Shown in pieces: positions 1-5,533 of a stretch of DNA of 6,615 nt. Source of the DNA: DAISLF01 sp964517345 (GTDB lineage Bacteria; Patescibacteriota; Gracilibacteria; Peribacterales; Peribacteraceae); assembly GCA_964517345.1 (NCBI GenBank), contig CAZFBZ010000064.1:1-6615 (forward strand), given 5' to 3'. The notes under the pieces are model-generated. The model saw only the letters and a list, made by a program, of their open reading frames with translations, ran no database searches and was not told where the DNA came from. Position 1 is the stretch's first letter. Each line of letters begins with the position of its first letter. A program made the translations under genes and the position numbers.

Positions 1-52
1 TATTGCACCACTTTTCCCGGTTTCCACACCTCCTGCGTCCGCCCGGGGCTGC

Positions 53-58
53 TATGAT
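53..58 (+). promoter_or_regulatory. Possible -10 hexamer TATGAT before the transporter gene
   Basis: TATGAT lies 9 bp before the ATG at 68 and matches the sigma-70 -10 consensus TATAAT at five of six positions. No convincing -35 hexamer sits 16-18 bp upstream. A transcript starting about 7 bp downstream of the hexamer would have almost no leader, and no Shine-Dalgarno is visible before the ATG, so a leaderless start is possible. This is inference from spacing alone. Confidence 0.3.
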
Positions 59-67
59 CCCGGCCGC

Positions 68-1342
68 ATGGCAGAGCCGAAGAAACGATTGTCGCTGCGT
101 CTCCCGTCCCTCCGTTCGGCCGGACGCAAAGGGCAGGAACTCTTCCGCCGGGCGACCGGAATGGGTGGAGCGGCGGCGCCGAAAGGCACTCCGGCCGGAT
201 TTCCTCGCGGCGAGCACCGCATTCCTACAGTGACGGGACACGTCACCGTGGGCAGCGTTGCACGGTCCTCATTGGCAGTGCTCGGCATCCTCGCGGGCAT
301 CCTCCTGATCGTCATGCTGAACCGCGTCATCATCCTGCTGATGCTGGCGATCTTCATCGCGGCGGTCATTGATCCCGGCGTCCGGTGGCTGCGGCGTTTC
401 GGCGTCCCGCAGAGCCTCGCGATCCTGCTTCACTACGCGGTGTTTCTGTCGCTCGGCGCGTATCTGCTCCTGTCGCTTCTGCCCGTCATCGCCAAGCAGG
501 TCGGTGAAATCGCCGTGCTCGCGAATGCCGAGGTGCAGCGCCTCCTCACCGAACGCACCGTCGAACTGCCGTTCATGTCGCATGCAACCAACGTCCAACT
601 GACGGCGATGCTGCGCACGACGCTGCACAACATGGATATCGGCAATTTCCCGGATGCGCTTGAAAAGCTGAGCGAGAACATCGCCACGGCGGCTTCGGGT
701 TCGCTGCAGTTCGCCGCGCAGCTCGCCCGGTCGGCGATGCTCTTCCTCTTCGATGCGTTCATCGTGCTCCTCTTCGCGTTCTTCATCCAGATGGAGCGCG
801 AACGGAACTACCGCTGGATCAAGCAATTCATTCCCGGAAAGTACTGGGCGTACATGGACGCCCGCCTGGAGATGATCGATGAAAAACTCGGACAGTGGAT
901 GCGCGGACAGATCCTGCTGTGTCTCTGCATCGGCCTGATGGTGTTCGTGGCACTCACGATCCTGCGCGTACCGTATGCCCTCACACTGGCGCTGCTGGCG
1001 GGCTTCACGGAATTCATCCCCTATCTTGGCCCCATCATCGGGGCGATACCCGCCATCCTCATCGCCACCGTGAGCGGCGGCATCGGCTGGGGTCTTGTGG
1101 TCTTCGGCGTCTACTACGTCGTACAGATGCTGGAGAACAACTTCATCGTGCCGCTCATCATGAAAAATGCCGTCGACATGCCCGCAGTAGCCATTATGGT
1201 CGCGATGCTGATCGGCATCAGTTTCCCCGCCGTGCTGCATCCCGTGCTCGGCATCCTCATTTCGATCCCGCTGGCCAGCGTCATCGGTATTTTCCTGGAG
1301 GATCTCCGTGCCTGGCATATCAGCAGGTCCAAAGAGGCATGA
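68..1342 (+). CDS. AI-2E/PerM family (UPF0118) membrane transporter
   Basis: A 424-residue polytopic protein of the AI-2E transporter family, which includes TqsA, YdiK and PerM. Members have been linked to autoinducer-2 export or to Na+/H+ antiport, so the substrate here is open. Hydrophobic helices lie at about 65-84, 86-103, 117-142, 222-240, 281-299, 303-331, 335-353 and 373-408. Helices 3 and 4 are separated by the long amphipathic soluble segment typical of the family (about 143-220). The signature FIPYLGPIIGAIPA is at 316-329, followed by ENNFIVPLIM (356-365) and the C-terminal HPVLGILISIPLA (391-403). An unusual basic N-terminal extension of about 60 residues precedes the first helix. 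The ATG at 68 was chosen because it follows a -10-like box; no Shine-Dalgarno is visible and a later start cannot be excluded. The next gene begins 16 bp downstream. Confidence 0.92.
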   Translation: MAEPKKRLSLRLPSLRSAGRKGQELFRRATGMGGAAAPKGTPAGFPRGEHRIPTVTGHVTVGSVARSSLAVLGILAGILLIVMLNRVIILLMLAIFIAAVIDPGVRWLRRFGVPQSLAILLHYAVFLSLGAYLLLSLLPVIAKQVGEIAVLANAEVQRLLTERTVELPFMSHATNVQLTAMLRTTLHNMDIGNFPDALEKLSENIATAASGSLQFAAQLARSAMLFLFDAFIVLLFAFFIQMERERNYRWIKQFIPGKYWAYMDARLEMIDEKLGQWMRGQILLCLCIGLMVFVALTILRVPYALTLALLAGFTEFIPYLGPIIGAIPAILIATVSGGIGWGLVVFGVYYVVQMLENNFIVPLIMKNAVDMPAVAIMVAMLIGISFPAVLHPVLGILISIPLASVIGIFLEDLRAWHISRSKEA

Positions 1343-1346
1343 CCTG

Positions 1347-1352
1347 TATACT
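1347..1352 (+). promoter_or_regulatory. Possible -10 hexamer TATACT before the exported protein gene
   Basis: TATACT (five of six matches to TATAAT) lies in the 16-bp gap between the transporter stop and the ATG at 1359, six bases before that ATG. Transcription from it would begin at or next to the start codon. The nearest purine-rich stretch (AAAGAGG, 1331-1337) is too far upstream to act as a Shine-Dalgarno. No -35 element is apparent, so this is suggestive only. Confidence 0.3.
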
Positions 1353-1358
1353 GCATTT

Positions 1359-1877
1359 ATGAATATCTTCCTCCGCTTCCGGCTTCTCGCGGCAGTCGCC
1401 GTCCCGCTCACCCTGCTCCCGGCCCTCGCCGAGGCCAGATACGCCTACACGGTCACGGCATCGGGACAGACAGTGCTGAAAACGAGCGTCACGCGCCCGT
1501 CCAACCGCCGCAAGCCGCCCGAGAAGAAGATCGTCGAGCGCGAGCGCGAGACGCTGCGCAACTGGCAGCGCCGGACCGACGTGAAAAACATCGCCAACGC
1601 CGTGTTTTTCTACAAGAAGGCGCACAAGTACGAGCTGCCCCCCGGCATCCCGCTGGATACACCGATGGAGATCTGCGCGACGAATGCCAGGGACTGCACC
1701 GGGATGGTGGACTTCCGGGGACTTCTGAAGAGCTACTTAAATCCGCTGCCACGCGATCCGCAGGCACCCAAGGGGGGCGACGGCACGGGCTACTTCATCT
1801 ATCGTGACTGGAAAGAGAAGATATACGTCTCCGCCCCCAGCGCCGAGGAGGGCTGGAGGATCGTCGAGCAGCACTGA
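1359..1877 (+). CDS. Small exported protein with a pilin/pseudopilin-like globular domain
   Basis: A 172-residue protein with a Sec signal peptide: a positively charged start, a hydrophobic core at about 9-23 and an AEA cleavage site at 24-26. The mature part resembles the globular domain of type IV pilins and GspG-like pseudopilins. A helix containing RTDVKNIANAVFFYKKAHKY (72-91) looks like the usual 'D(I/V)..I..A...Y' segment. It is followed by PPG, a two-Cys loop (C106, C113), GLLKSYLNPLPRDPQAP (121-137; compare 'L..YL..IP.DP') and a terminal beta-rich stretch, GYFIYRD then KIYVSAPSAEEG. The prepilin N-terminus (G/A-F-T-L-x-E with a long helix) is absent, so it is probably not a filament subunit. 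The ATG at 1359 is preferred over an upstream in-frame ATG at 1308, which overlaps the transporter and would bury the signal peptide. The domain assignment is by pattern only. Confidence 0.83.
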   Translation: MNIFLRFRLLAAVAVPLTLLPALAEARYAYTVTASGQTVLKTSVTRPSNRRKPPEKKIVERERETLRNWQRRTDVKNIANAVFFYKKAHKYELPPGIPLDTPMEICATNARDCTGMVDFRGLLKSYLNPLPRDPQAPKGGDGTGYFIYRDWKEKIYVSAPSAEEGWRIVEQH

Positions 1878-1932
1878 GCAGCCGATGACGGAAACGGGAG
1901 ATCTTGCGCCGGAGGCGGCAACAAGCGATGAT

Positions 1933-1945
1933 TAGCGAAACGCTA
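1933..1945 (+). promoter_or_regulatory. Small inverted repeat abutting the start codon at 1945
   Basis: TAGCG-AAA-CGCTA forms a perfect 5-bp stem with a 3-nt loop. Its last base is the A of the ATG at 1945. It could be a weak operator half-site pair or a small translation-modulating hairpin, or simply chance in a GC-rich intergenic stretch of 67 bp. Confidence 0.2.
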
Positions 1946-2385
1946 TGCGCCGTTTCCTCGCATCCGCCTGGTTCCCGTTCGTGATCGCCCTGCTCTGCGC
2001 GGGCGTATCCGCGACGTCTTTCGCACTGCTCAAGCCCGAGACACCCCTGGGCAACTCCACCCTTCAGCAGGCTGTCGATATCGGCGGATGGGTGGTCGGA
2101 CCAGCGATGGCCCTCTTGTCGTTCATCCTCATTGGCATCCTCAATCTGCTCCGCCGGATGCTGCGCATCCGCAAGGTCGCCCTGCTGCATCCTCTCGTGA
2201 TCGTCGCCGGTTTTCTGCCCTGGCTCGTCATGAGCTGGCAGATCACCGACGAACCGCGTCACATCGAACTCGCCAGCGCCGTCATCGATTTTATCGCCCG
2301 CCCGATGCTGTGGGGCGCGCTGACCGCCGTTGTCGCCACCCTGTTACTCTCGATCCCGCTTCTCATCCCCGCCAAAAAAACGTGA
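1945..2385 (+). CDS. Small four-helix membrane protein of unknown function
   Basis: A 146-residue protein not recognised as any named family. Four hydrophobic segments are visible at about 8-29, 47-69, 79-98 and 118-142. The loop between the second and third is strongly basic (RRMLRIRK, 70-77), which places it in the cytoplasm by the positive-inside rule. Both ends are also basic (MRR at the start, KK near the end), consistent with both termini in the cytoplasm. The loops at 30-46 and 99-117 would then face outward. No catalytic motif is seen. The ATG at 1945 has no clear Shine-Dalgarno; a GGAGG at 1911-1915 is too far upstream. The stop overlaps the next gene's start by one base (TGATG), so it is likely translationally coupled to the lipoprotein gene and may work with it at the membrane. 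Confidence 0.82.
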   Translation: MRRFLASAWFPFVIALLCAGVSATSFALLKPETPLGNSTLQQAVDIGGWVVGPAMALLSFILIGILNLLRRMLRIRKVALLHPLVIVAGFLPWLVMSWQITDEPRHIELASAVIDFIARPMLWGALTAVVATLLLSIPLLIPAKKT

Positions 2386-3731
2386 TGCGCCGCCTGCCCA
2401 TCATCACGCTGCTGCCCGCGACCCTGCTCCTCTCCGGATGCCTGGGAGAAGTGATGGAAGTGCTCTGCGCGACCTCTCCGGACAGCGACCACTGCTATCA
2501 GGCGGCGGCGATCCAGCAGGAAGATCCCGACACGTGCGATAAGGTCACCGGAAAGGATTTCACAGGCAGCAACCCGCCCAAGGACAAGTGTTTCCTCCAG
2601 ATCGCCGAGAACAGCGGCGACCCGAGCATTTGCGACCGGATGGAAGGCGGCTTCATGAGCTACGATCCCAGCGAGTGTCTGGACAAGGTTCTCAGGAACC
2701 ACACCCCGGAGGAATGTGCGAACGCGGATGATCCGGCCGCGTGCCGCAATTCCTTCGCGAAGCACGGCAAGGGCTGCGGCGACGGCTTCGTTTGGGATGC
2801 GACGCAGGCTTCCTGTGAGGCGAAGAAGGATGAACCCCCGTCGAGCGCGGCGGGCGGCACCGACGACCCATTGGCCAGCGAGGCGGTGAAGGAAGATCTG
2901 AAAACCATCGGCGACGCCGGAAAGAGCGGCTACATGAAGCTCCTTGAGCGGGATATCGAGAACGAACAGGATCCGGATCGCCTCGCCGGGCTGCAGAAGT
3001 ACAAGGAATTCCTGGAGGACGCGGGCGAGAAGCTCGAGACCGTGCAGACGAGCTACGACAAGCTGCAGGAGCTGAAGAAGATCTTCCTGGACAGCTACGA
3101 TCCCAAGGACTCAATCGAGAATATGTCCGCGGGCTCGATTCTCTCCAAGGGTTTTGGTGACCGCCTCAAGGACAAGCTGTTCGGCGAAGACCCGCCGACC
3201 GCCCGTTCGGAAGCCGAGGACGCGTTGACGGTGTACAACAAGATGCTGGAGCGTCAGAAGGACAATGATTTCCTGCAGCAGAGCCGCCTGAACCGCGTGG
3301 GCGAGACGGTGATCGGCAACATCAAGGATAAGGCGACCGAGAAGCTCAAGGAATCCGCAGAGGAGATCGCCAAGGGGATCGCCGGCGATGCTTTTGCCGT
3401 CGTCGGCATCGTCGACAAGGCGCTGAGTTCGTTCCAGGAGGAAGCACAGAAGGAAATGTTCGTCGGTCTGGCCGCGGCCTACAACCGCCAGCGTGACGGC
3501 ATCGCTCAGGCTCATCCGGACTGGACGCCGGAGAAGATCCATCAGGCCACCGTCGCGCAGGTGAAGGCGAACCCCTATGAGGACGTCCCGAACAGCGGAT
3601 TCATCAAGTATGGCAATATCATCGAGAACGGCGATTGCAAGGATGCAGGGAACAATCCCCTCTGCATCGACAATAGAGTGTGGTGGACGGCGCTGGATAA
3701 GACCTACGAGAACGCGCACAAAAAACGATAA
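2385..3731 (+). CDS. Cys-repeat lipoprotein with a long helical body
   Basis: A 448-residue exported lipoprotein. A type II signal peptide ends in the lipobox LSGC, with the lipidated Cys at 19. The N-terminal domain (20-145) holds ten further cysteines, most in a recurring hairpin-like unit 'C-(Y/F/L)-x3-(A/V)-x4-D/T-P-x2-C': C37-C51, C69-C83 and C98-C111, with a weaker C120-C131. C418 and C427 form one more pair near the end, giving 12 non-lipid Cys in total, an even number suited to disulfides outside the cell. A Pro/Ser/Gly linker (151-162) leads to a charged, mostly helical region at 165-360, plausibly coiled-coil in part. I do not recognise the family. The ATG at 2385 is fixed by the lipobox; the frame is open further upstream, but only as a shadow of the preceding gene. 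The last codons (KR-stop) come from a repeat insert; the original ending appears to be ARR-stop at 4214-4225. Confidence 0.9.
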   Translation: MRRLPIITLLPATLLLSGCLGEVMEVLCATSPDSDHCYQAAAIQQEDPDTCDKVTGKDFTGSNPPKDKCFLQIAENSGDPSICDRMEGGFMSYDPSECLDKVLRNHTPEECANADDPAACRNSFAKHGKGCGDGFVWDATQASCEAKKDEPPSSAAGGTDDPLASEAVKEDLKTIGDAGKSGYMKLLERDIENEQDPDRLAGLQKYKEFLEDAGEKLETVQTSYDKLQELKKIFLDSYDPKDSIENMSAGSILSKGFGDRLKDKLFGEDPPTARSEAEDALTVYNKMLERQKDNDFLQQSRLNRVGETVIGNIKDKATEKLKESAEEIAKGIAGDAFAVVGIVDKALSSFQEEAQKEMFVGLAAAYNRQRDGIAQAHPDWTPEKIHQATVAQVKANPYEDVPNSGFIKYGNIIENGDCKDAGNNPLCIDNRVWWTALDKTYENAHKKR

Positions 3732-3848
3732 GGCCCTTCGACTCGCTTTGCTCGCTCAGGGTCATTCGACATCGGCGAACCGTGGCCCGAACCCTGAGCT
3801 TGGCGAAGGGTGAGGACCATGAGCGAGGCTCCGCAGAGCCGAGTCGAA
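3723..3848 (+). mobile_element. REP/MITE-like palindromic insert, copy 1
   Basis: A 126-bp non-coding segment between two copies of the 42-bp gene tail. Imperfect terminal inverted repeats pair TTCGACTCG (3737-3745) with 3840-3848, CTCGCTCA (3751-3758) with 3820-3827, and GGTC (3760-3763) with 3815-3818. The right arm carries an extra small stem, GGCTC/GAGCC. A third, internal box at 3791-3810 (ACCCTGAGC...CGAAGGG) is the reverse complement of a shortened version of 3734-3762. Such multi-box palindromes without a coding region are typical of REP- or MITE-type elements moved by a transposase encoded elsewhere. No transposase is present here. The exact ends are uncertain because the insert edge may share TGG with the target. 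Confidence 0.65.
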
Positions 3849-3890
3849 TGGTGGACGGCGCTGGATAAGACCTACGAGAACGCGCACAAA
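3819..3890 (+). other. Short ORF in the repeat unit that re-creates the lipoprotein tail
   Basis: An ATG inside the insert (preceded by GTGAGG, a weak Shine-Dalgarno-like run 3 nt away) opens a frame encoding MSEAPQSRVE and then the 14-residue tail WWTALDKTYENAHK. It reaches the gap at 3891; joined to the next contig it would end KR-stop (26 residues). The last copy, 4142-4225, ends ARR-stop (27 residues). The frame follows simply from the repeat structure; translation is not demonstrated and I doubt it is a real gene. Confidence 0.2.
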
Positions 3891-3990
3891 NNNNNNNNNN
3901 NNNNNNNNNNNNNNNNNNNNNNNNNNNNNNNNNNNNNNNNNNNNNNNNNNNNNNNNNNNNNNNNNNNNNNNNNNNNNNNNNNNNNNNNNN
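3891..3990. other. Scaffold gap (100 N) inside the tandem array
   Basis: Exactly 100 N, a conventional placeholder for a gap of unknown size. The 55 bases before it (3836-3890) are identical to the 55 bases after it (3991-4045). This is what a de Bruijn graph assembler with k=55 leaves at a branch point: after the shared CACAAA the path may continue into another insert (AAACG) or into unique sequence (GCCAGG). The gap length carries no information, and the two ends may be the same molecule segment. Confidence 0.95.
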
Positions 3991-4045
3991 GAGCCGAGTC
4001 GAATGGTGGACGGCGCTGGATAAGACCTACGAGAACGCGCACAAA

Positions 4046-4171
4046 AAACGATAAGGCCCTTCGACTCGCTTTGCTCGCTCAGGGTCATTCGACATCGGCG
4101 AACCGTGGCCCGAACCCTGAGCTTGGCGAAGGGTGAGGACCATGAGCGAGGCTCCGCAGAGCCGAGTCGAA
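4046..4171 (+). mobile_element. REP/MITE-like palindromic insert, copy 2
   Basis: A second copy of the 126-bp insert, with no difference from the first seen by eye, located between the 42-bp tails at 4004-4045 and 4172-4213. Its identity to the first copy fits recent tandem amplification. It could also reflect assembly duplication, because the array is broken by a gap; the overlapping contig ends nevertheless still imply at least two inserts in tandem. Confidence 0.62.
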
Positions 4172-4225
4172 TGGTGGACGGCGCTGGATAAGACCTACGA
4201 GAACGCGCACAAAGCCAGGCGCTGA
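4172..4225 (+). pseudogene. Displaced original 3' end of the lipoprotein gene
   Basis: The last 42-bp tail copy continues as GCC AGG CGC TGA, giving ...YENAHKARR-stop in the same codon phase as the intact gene. This is followed at once by the unique sequence of the convergent gene. The simplest reading is that this was the native terminus before the palindromic insert entered the gene. The intact gene now ends ...YENAHKKR with a stop supplied by the insert, so only the last residues changed. The remnant lacks the rest of the gene and is not expected to function alone. Confidence 0.7.
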
Positions 4226-4238
4226 GCATGTTCAGCGC
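4219..4238. terminator. Hairpin holding both convergent stop codons
   Basis: GCGCTGA (4219-4225) and TCAGCGC (4232-4238) are perfect reverse complements around a 6-nt loop. The left arm ends in the displaced TGA of the lipoprotein gene; the right arm starts with the complement of the TGA of the minus-strand membrane-protein gene. Being symmetric, it could terminate or stabilise transcripts from both sides. There is no T-tract on either side, so it is not a canonical intrinsic terminator. Confidence 0.4.
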
Positions 4239-5533
4239 GGCAGATAGCCCAAAGCTTTCAGCACGTCCGCCTGATCGCGCACGAAAGCCCCGTGCCCAAA
4301 ATACAGGATCCCCAGGCAATCATCGGGAGCAGATTCATATGTGCGCAGACACGCGGATCCGCGGACGACAAGCTCATGGCGATACTTCATATTTTTCATA
4401 TCTTCAGGAAAATTCTGCACCCAGAAGACAAGCACGAGAAGCAGACATGCCGCCTGCGCGGGGCGGGACATGCGCCGCAGAAGCAGCAGTGCAGGCACAG
4501 CCAGTCCGACTGCCATAAGCGCGGCATACCGGGATTCCAGAGCGTAGGACACGCCGAGAGCCGCGCGCGAGATCGCTACGAGCTGTGTGGACAACGCGAC
4601 AAACAGGATGATGCCCGTCCAGATCGCTGCATTGCGGGACTGCCCCCGGCGGCACCAGAGCTCCACGCACAACGCGACGGTCAGGACCACTATGACCCGC
4701 CCCAGATGGAAGGCCCAATAGGGACTGAGTAGCTGCCCCCAGATCACTTCGATCATCTGCAGCCAGCGGCGCCAGGTGGCAGGGTCGGCGGGAGACAGGT
4801 GTGCGATGGCCGGTGACGGCGCATAGCGCGACACATAGACCCACAGGCACAGGAGGAACAAGACAGTCCAGACGGCGGCGCGGCGCCAGTCATGTCTGTT
4901 CCGCGCGTCCACCAGCAATAGCGGCAGCACGCCGATCCACGTGAGTATGCCGTTGCCGAAAGAGAACGTGGCGATTAGACAGAGCAATGCGGCGGCGAGG
5001 AACGCCCGGCGGCTGCGGGGATAGCGCGCGACCAGCGTCACTGCGGCAAGGCAGCAGAACGGAATAAAATAGAACAGGTAGTTCATGCTCCAGATCCACA
5101 CCTCCCACTGGCGCGAAGAGAAAAAGAGCAAACTGAGCAGGATGGCCGGGAGGAGCAGGCGGTATGATTTTTCATACCCCGGCAGGCTCCGGCTGAGATA
5201 GAGAAGCAGGGACAGATCCAGCAGGGCGAGGACAGGCGCCCAGATCAGCTGCAGTCCGATGTTCCAGCGCGTGGTCACCGCCCAGAAAAGATCGACGAGC
5301 AGCGGAAAAAAAACGATATGGTCGCTGCCCGGCTGCTTCCAGAAAATCGGATCCCAGGAAAACCGGTGTTCCAGCAGGAAGGTTTTCATCGCAAAGACCG
5401 ATTCCAATTGTTCCGCCAGCGGCACACGCGCGCCATACCGCCAGGCAATCCAGGCAATCAGGCAGGGCGCCGCCGCGACGGCGATCCAGCCGGATGCGCC
5501 CAACAGCCTCCGGAGACGCTCAGAGATCGGCAC
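4232..5533 (-). CDS. Polytopic membrane protein, possibly GT-C-like, of unknown substrate
   Basis: A 433-residue integral membrane protein with about 11 hydrophobic segments, roughly at 14-31, 73-88, 96-114, 126-140, 149-169, 178-209 (probably two), 219-236, 277-294, 303-322, 338-353 and 360-373. Motifs I associate with a recurring, poorly annotated family from surface-polysaccharide loci are SDHIVFFPLLVDLFW (70-84; compare 'HNEHR..FPRL'), SSRQWEVWIWSMNYLFYF (139-156; compare 'QWEN.LWGFQ'), SFGNGILTW (191-199) and ALESRYAALM (331-340). The extracytoplasmic-type tail (about 376-433) contains C395 and C406. A glycosyltransferase C-like fold is an inference; no DxD-type motif is evident. The start is the GTG at 5533, overlapping the methyltransferase gene by 14 bp. 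An in-frame ATG at 5647 would overlap it by 128 bp and adds a non-hydrophobic, Arg- and Cys-rich N-terminus, so I reject it. Confidence 0.85.
   Translation of the reverse strand: MPISERLRRLLGASGWIAVAAAPCLIAWIAWRYGARVPLAEQLESVFAMKTFLLEHRFSWDPIFWKQPGSDHIVFFPLLVDLFWAVTTRWNIGLQLIWAPVLALLDLSLLLYLSRSLPGYEKSYRLLLPAILLSLLFFSSRQWEVWIWSMNYLFYFIPFCCLAAVTLVARYPRSRRAFLAAALLCLIATFSFGNGILTWIGVLPLLLVDARNRHDWRRAAVWTVLFLLCLWVYVSRYAPSPAIAHLSPADPATWRRWLQMIEVIWGQLLSPYWAFHLGRVIVVLTVALCVELWCRRGQSRNAAIWTGIILFVALSTQLVAISRAALGVSYALESRYAALMAVGLAVPALLLLRRMSRPAQAACLLLVLVFWVQNFPEDMKNMKYRHELVVRGSACLRTYESAPDDCLGILYFGHGAFVRDQADVLKALGYLPR

Larger units (their letters stand above)
3681..4213 (+). repeat. 168-bp-period tandem array built from a gene tail plus palindromic insert
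   Basis: A 42-bp segment beginning TGGTGGACGG occurs at 3681-3722, 3849-3890, 4004-4045 and 4172-4213. Copies on the same side of the gap are exactly 168 bp apart. Between successive copies lies the same 126-bp insert, with no difference seen by eye. In the lipoprotein frame the 42-mer is exactly 14 codons (WWTALDKTYENAHK, residues 433-446). The bases flanking it differ at both the outer left and outer right ends, so the repeat boundary is sharp. The array is interrupted by 100 N, so the copy number shown is not reliable. Apart from the lipoprotein stop at 3731, the roughly 500 bp between that stop and the gene ending at 4232 contains nothing but this array. Confidence 0.93.

Noticed and set aside
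269..1411. Long minus-strand open frame opposite the transporter gene (380 codons)
   Set aside because: It mirrors a well-supported transporter gene. Its product is a low-complexity mix of Asp, Glu, His, Arg and Gln with no domain, as expected from the antisense of hydrophobic GC-rich codons.
2088..2384. Upstream in-frame start for the lipoprotein
   Set aside because: The extension is an out-of-frame reading of the membrane-protein gene and would bury the signal peptide and lipobox.
2259..3719. Minus-strand open frames opposite the lipoprotein gene (2259-2765, 2692-3114, 3111-3719)
   Set aside because: The plus-strand product has a signal peptide, lipobox and repeat structure; the antisense products show no recognisable domain or plausible start context.
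3734..3810. Intrinsic terminator of the lipoprotein gene formed by CCCTTCG...CGAAGGG
   Set aside because: The arms are interrupted and far apart (about 60 nt between outer arms) with no T-tract. It may fold and affect mRNA stability, but it is better described as part of the palindromic element.
3810..4136. Open frame running through the N gap
   Set aside because: It is continuous only because the unknown bases are read as open; the joined repeat would hit TAA directly after the gap edge.
3681..4213. CRISPR array or minisatellite encoding protein repeats
   Set aside because: The spacer-like part does not differ between copies and is palindromic, the repeat is a piece of a gene, and stop codons interrupt any through-reading protein repeat.
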